Source: JBNJEM01 sp051745935
GTDB lineage: Bacteria > Planctomycetota > Planctomycetia > Pirellulales > Pirellulaceae
Reading direction: 5' to 3'
NCBI GenBank assembly: GCA_051745935.1
Contig: JBNJEM010000335.1
Coordinates: forward strand, 1 to 8,438
Length of the DNA: 8,438 bases
The notes under the pieces were generated by a model that did no database searches, was not told the DNA's origin, and was given only the letters and a program-made list of their open reading frames with translations. Both the position numbers and the translations under genes were made by a program. Of this stretch, positions 5,733-8,438 are shown one piece after another. Every line of letters begins with the position of its first letter. Position 1 is the stretch's first letter.

Positions 5733-6267
5733 TTTCCTGAGGGCTAGCGCCGGCCTGATGAAAAACGGCCGAATCCCCGAACGTTGGGAGGCTTGGAGAT
5801 TGTGCTTTGATTGGGCGGCTGCGATGTCCGTGGGCTTCTTGTACCGAGGCGTTACACAAGCGGCGACCGGATACGAGTATAATGCTTTTGCTGTAAACGT
5901 AAGATACAGAAGGTCCGTATCAGCCAAAAGGTCCCCGACACCCTGGCGGCGAACGAGGAGCACGAAAGGAGAACTTCGCCCCAGAAAAGTGTGATGTTGA
6001 TGTTGAGGAAGTGAACGAGTTGTTGAAGGGCACGACGGCTGACGTGGATCAAAAGGAGAATGCTCGTGGAACATTTCGAGAACGCAGCGATGAACGTTTT
6101 GGTGATCGTTGGCTTCCCGGAACTTCAGAGCTCGATATCCGAGAATGCGTGGGAGCAGGACATCGTTGATACGATTTCCACTGCTGTTTACGCAGACAAC
6201 ACGCGCGAGGCCCCCGGCTGTCAGGTCATTGAAATACGAGGACTGCCAAGGGCTCTTGGAGGGCGGT
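5733..6267. other. 535-bp region without a convincing gene, probably decayed
   Basis: Several short rightward frames cross here but none shows a recognisable domain. The frame at 6060-6356 (MLVEHFENAAMNVLVIVGFP...) has a ribosome-like AAGGAG only 1 nt from its ATG. It also overlaps the better-supported small frame that starts at 6268. A motif AAAAGGTCCCCGACAC at 5926-5941 matches the inner tail of arm A (AAAAGGTTCCTGACAC) at 14 of 16 positions, hinting at a degraded copy of the same repeat. A perfect TATAAT at 5878-5883 has no suitably spaced -35 box. Confidence 0.4.
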
Positions 6268-6417
6268 ATGCCAATTCCCGACTACGAGGTGTCGGTTTTT
6301 CAGGACGGATCATGGCGTTCCGGCACCGAATTGTATCGAACGCAATACAAGGCTAGCGGTCACGACTTACAGTCGCTCTTCGGCTACTTGATCGAGTACG
6401 GGCTGGTGACAAATTGA
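6268..6417 (+). CDS. small hypothetical protein, 49 aa
   Basis: I do not recognise it. The ATG at 6268 follows GGAGGG at 6258-6263 with 4 nt spacing. The product begins MPIPDYEVSVFQDGSWRSG and ends LFGYLIEYGLVTN, a plausible small soluble fold with alternating strands and a C-terminal helix. The frame is open well upstream of this ATG, so it may be the tail of a larger degraded gene. It ends about 104 bp before the sulfatase gene on the same strand. A chance frame cannot be excluded. Confidence 0.4.
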   Translation: MPIPDYEVSVFQDGSWRSGTELYRTQYKASGHDLQSLFGYLIEYGLVTN

Positions 6418-6521
6418 TCCGGAACTTGCTGATGAGAAAATGCGTCAGCTGAGAAAAGTTGTGACACCGTTTCATCTCTTATCGATTCAGTTTTTGACCT
6501 TTCGTTTTCTTGGAGAAATCA

Positions 6522-7898
6522 ATGCGTCTGTTACTTCTTGTTCTGATTTGGCTCACTGTCGCACCGGGGGCGGTATGGGCAGCTGAAAGGCCCAACATTC
6601 TTTTTTTGCTCGCGGATGATCAGCGTTGGGATGCCTACGCGGCGTCGGGAAACGGCCGAGTTCGCACGCCGAATCTCGATCGCATTGCCCAACAGGGAAC
6701 ACGTTTTGACAACGCGTTTGTCACCTTATCAATCTGCTCTCCCAGTCGCGCCGCCTGCCTCACGGGACGTTACGGAAGCCTCAACGGCGTGACCGCGTTC
6801 GGGAATGTCCGGCTGAACGAAGGGGAAACGACGTTTGCCAACGCACTACGAGACGCCGGCTACGCAACCGGTGTCACGGGCAAATGGCATTTGAAAACGA
6901 CGCCCGAAGAATGCGGCTTCGAGTTCGTTTCGACCTGCTGGGCGAACGGTACGTGGTATGATCGCAAATTCACCGTGGACGGGCAAGCCAGCGTCATGCC
7001 GGGGTTCGTCGATGACGTAACGGCGGACCAGTCGATTCGCTACATTCGCCAGACACAACGGCAGCAAAAACCATTCTTGTTGTGGATGTGTACTCAGGTA
7101 CCGCACATGGACCACAGGCACACGTGGCCCGCCACGCCGGAGTATCTCGCCGGATACGATACCGGCAAGATGCCGCTTCCGGAAACCTGGAAGGATGACT
7201 TAGCGGGAAAACCGGAATATCTGAAGACCTCTCGCAATCGAACCCAGGCTTTGAAGTATGGCTACGACGAGCCGGAGAATATTCGCCGGCATACACGCGA
7301 CTACTACGCCGGGGTCGAACAGATGGATGCCGCTGTCGGCCGCGTGCTGGATGAACTCGAGCGGCTAAATCTGATGGATAGCACGTGGATCATCTTCATG
7401 GGAGATAATGGCTGGATGCTGGGCGAACACGGCATGACTAGCAAAGTGCTTCCGTACGAGGCGTCGATGAGGGTTCCGATGGCGATCGCGGGCCCGACGA
7501 CGACACCAAGGGCCTCCAATGATCTCGTGCTGAACGTCGACCTGACGGCAACGGTTTACGAACTGGCCGGATTGCCGGTTCCCGAACCCCTCCACGGTCG
7601 CAGCCTGCTGCCAATCGTGTCCGGCAAGTCTCCGCCCGATTGGCGCGAGAGCTTTCTCTACGAGGCCCCGACCCCCCAGCTTGGCAGCAAGCCGTTGTGG
7701 GCCGTGCGAAATGCTCGCTGGAAGTATATTGAAACGCAAATCAGTGATGATACCGTCTTCACCGAGCTTTACGATCTGCACAGCGATCCAATCGAGCGAA
7801 CGAACGTCGCCGACTATCCAGGAAATCAATCAGTGATTCGCGAACTCGCGGCTGAACTTCGAGAAGGACGGAACGCCATGGCGGCTGAAAACCGCTAA
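6522..7898 (+). CDS. exported type I (formylglycine) sulfatase, 458 aa
   Basis: Hydrolase of the sulfatase family, expected to remove sulfate esters from a carbohydrate or other organic sulfate outside the cytoplasm. Residues 1-20 are a signal peptide, probably cleaved after AVWA. Visible motifs: LADDQ with metal-binding Asp32-Asp33; CSPSRAACLTG at 72-82, where Cys72 is the residue converted to formylglycine and Arg76 supports it; GKWH at 120-123 with Lys121 and His123; PHMDH with His195; GDNG at 294-297 with Asp295 and Asn296 as metal ligands; and Lys308 in TSKVLPYE. The typical C-terminal subdomain (ELYDLHSDPIERTNVA, 415-430) is present, so the protein is complete. The LGEHGM...PYEASMRVP stretch recalls glucosamine-6-sulfatase-type members, but substrate is not certain. 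The start at 6522 has GGAG with 6 nt spacing. A TTG four codons upstream overlaps that site and is unlikely. No sulfatase-maturating enzyme or glycoside hydrolase is nearby. Confidence 0.95.
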   Translation: MRLLLLVLIWLTVAPGAVWAAERPNILFLLADDQRWDAYAASGNGRVRTPNLDRIAQQGTRFDNAFVTLSICSPSRAACLTGRYGSLNGVTAFGNVRLNEGETTFANALRDAGYATGVTGKWHLKTTPEECGFEFVSTCWANGTWYDRKFTVDGQASVMPGFVDDVTADQSIRYIRQTQRQQKPFLLWMCTQVPHMDHRHTWPATPEYLAGYDTGKMPLPETWKDDLAGKPEYLKTSRNRTQALKYGYDEPENIRRHTRDYYAGVEQMDAAVGRVLDELERLNLMDSTWIIFMGDNGWMLGEHGMTSKVLPYEASMRVPMAIAGPTTTPRASNDLVLNVDLTATVYELAGLPVPEPLHGRSLLPIVSGKSPPDWRESFLYEAPTPQLGSKPLWAVRNARWKYIETQISDDTVFTELYDLHSDPIERTNVADYPGNQSVIRELAAELREGRNAMAAENR

Positions 7899-7986
7899 AG
7901 AATCGAGGCGTTCCACGGAGGACGCAAGGAATTCAAAAGGTCGAACCAAGCGGCGCTGACAAGATGGATACGTGGGTTCGGTTGAT

Positions 7987-8360
7987 GTGCACCAAAGAGC
8001 GAATAACCTCTGCCGGGCAACAAACCACTCGTGAAGCGGCTCGGCGAGGTTCCCCTGAGGATGAACCGCTACCAGTCTATTTCGATTTCCTGGCGAAAGC
8101 CAGAAGCCAGAGCCAGACACTCTGCTTTCTGGCAGCTCCGACGGCTGACCGGCGCGTAATCCGGACTTGGATGGGGCAAGAAGGGGGGAGAGAGCGGCCT
8201 ATCAGGGCGGGTATGTGACCGTCGGCGGAACACTCCCCCGGCGAGAACACCTGTGAACGCATACGGCTGTCCCGGAGTTCCCCACGCCGCGCATACGCTG
8301 AGCGCAGCGCACCGTCGCGAGGAAAAAACAGGCAGCGCGCCGGCAGATCAAGAGCCACCG
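7987..8360 (+). ncRNA. probable 5' ribozyme part of a group II intron (incomplete)
   Basis: From about 7987 (GTGCA, near the GUGYG intron start consensus) to 8360 neither strand carries a convincing gene, but RNA-like stems are dense. CCTC(T)GCCG at 8007-8015 pairs with CGGCGAGG at 8042-8049. GGTTC at 8048-8052 could pair with GAACC at 8063-8067. CTGGC-GAAA-GCCAG at 8090-8103 is a perfect stem with a GNRA tetraloop, and GCCAGA at 8106-8111 can pair with TCTGGC at 8128-8133. GNRA hairpins and stacked short helices are characteristic of group II intron domain I. The leader of a possible intron reverse transcriptase starts at 8361. The exact 5' splice boundary is uncertain, and a different structured RNA is possible. 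Confidence 0.45.
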
Positions 8361-8438
8361 ATGTCGACGACACCGTGGCGGAACAAGGTGGAGAAACAAG
8401 CAGAGCAGGCGGTGAGCTCTACGCGGTGCCCGCGGCAG
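8361..8438 (+). CDS. N-terminus of a probable group II intron reverse transcriptase/maturase (cut by window edge)
   Basis: An ATG at 8361 opens a frame that stays open to the last base. The visible 26 residues are MSTTPWRNKVEKQAEQAVSS followed by TRCPRQ. Their pattern (P-W-R-x-K-V-E-x-Q, then a V-S-S/T stretch) resembles, from memory, the leader of group II intron reverse transcriptases, before the WTERML...KGGKW...LIDKV region that would lie outside the window. Structured DNA upstream fits a location in intron domain IV. No good ribosome site precedes the ATG, which is not unusual for intron-encoded proteins. The RT domain itself is not visible, so the call rests on a short similarity plus context. 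Confidence 0.45.
   Translation, partial: MSTTPWRNKVEKQAEQAVSSTRCPRQ

Noticed and set aside
5878..5883. Perfect TATAAT as a -10 box
   Set aside because: The nearest -35-like sequence (TTACAC at 5852) is 20 bp away and poor, and no credible gene follows closely.
5725..5994. 89-codon rightward frame after arm B
   Set aside because: It starts inside the repeat arm with no ribosome site and becomes Arg/Ser-rich, typical of a non-coding frame.
5667..6074. 135-codon leftward frame crossing arm B
   Set aside because: Part of it is the repeat itself. The rest has no recognisable pattern and no ribosome site.
7365..7829. 154-codon leftward frame inside the sulfatase
   Set aside because: It is the antisense shadow of a complete sulfatase with all catalytic motifs.
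8077..8373. 98-codon leftward frame at the right edge
   Set aside because: It is opposite the hairpin-rich putative intron RNA. The translation is Arg/Ser/Pro-rich and lacks a domain; structured RNA explains the region better.

Overview
The window looks like an accessory stretch of a planctomycete chromosome (Pirellulales-like). The case rests on several features together: a secreted Cys-type sulfatase, an aldo/keto reductase with a twin-arginine leader beginning MKRRQF, a solitary GspG-like protein, a small acidic protein of a type I associate with planctomycetes, moderate-to-high GC and long intergenic spaces full of dispersed repeats. This is inference; there is no rRNA or other phylogenetic marker in the window.

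Layout. The left third (1-2876) reads leftward. It holds a 71-residue small protein (278-493), a Tat-leader aldo/keto reductase (779-1762) and a GspG-like pseudopilin-domain protein (2367-2876). Between them lie gene-free stretches carrying hairpins, a heptamer repeat and a 26-bp dispersed repeat. Next, still leftward, is a DUF1963/YwqG-like protein (3018-3887), preceded by a tightly spaced 77-residue reading frame of unknown function.

The centre (about 4170-5732) is a graveyard of mobile and polymorphic DNA. A decayed RHS-repeat gene (about 4517-4990) is fused in frame to the C-terminal piece of an ISL3-family transposase. That piece is itself split by a 100-bp element with 25-bp inverted termini and a TA duplication on each side, which looks like a Tc1/IS630-type MITE. 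Immediately beyond, two diverged copies of a roughly 167-bp repeat lie in inverted orientation around a small two-helix membrane protein gene (PLDc_N-like, 5263-5487).

The right third reads rightward. A poorly coding stretch with one small frame (6268-6417) comes first, then an exported type I sulfatase (6522-7898), probably monocistronic. From about 7987 the sequence becomes rich in RNA-like hairpins, one with a GAAA tetraloop. From 8361 to the edge it opens a frame whose first 26 residues resemble the leader of a group II intron reverse transcriptase. I read this as the 5' part of a group II intron cut off by the window edge.

No coherent new multi-gene system is convincingly present. The strongest observations are the nested insertion history at 4183-4990, the inverted-repeat-flanked membrane gene and the partial group II intron.
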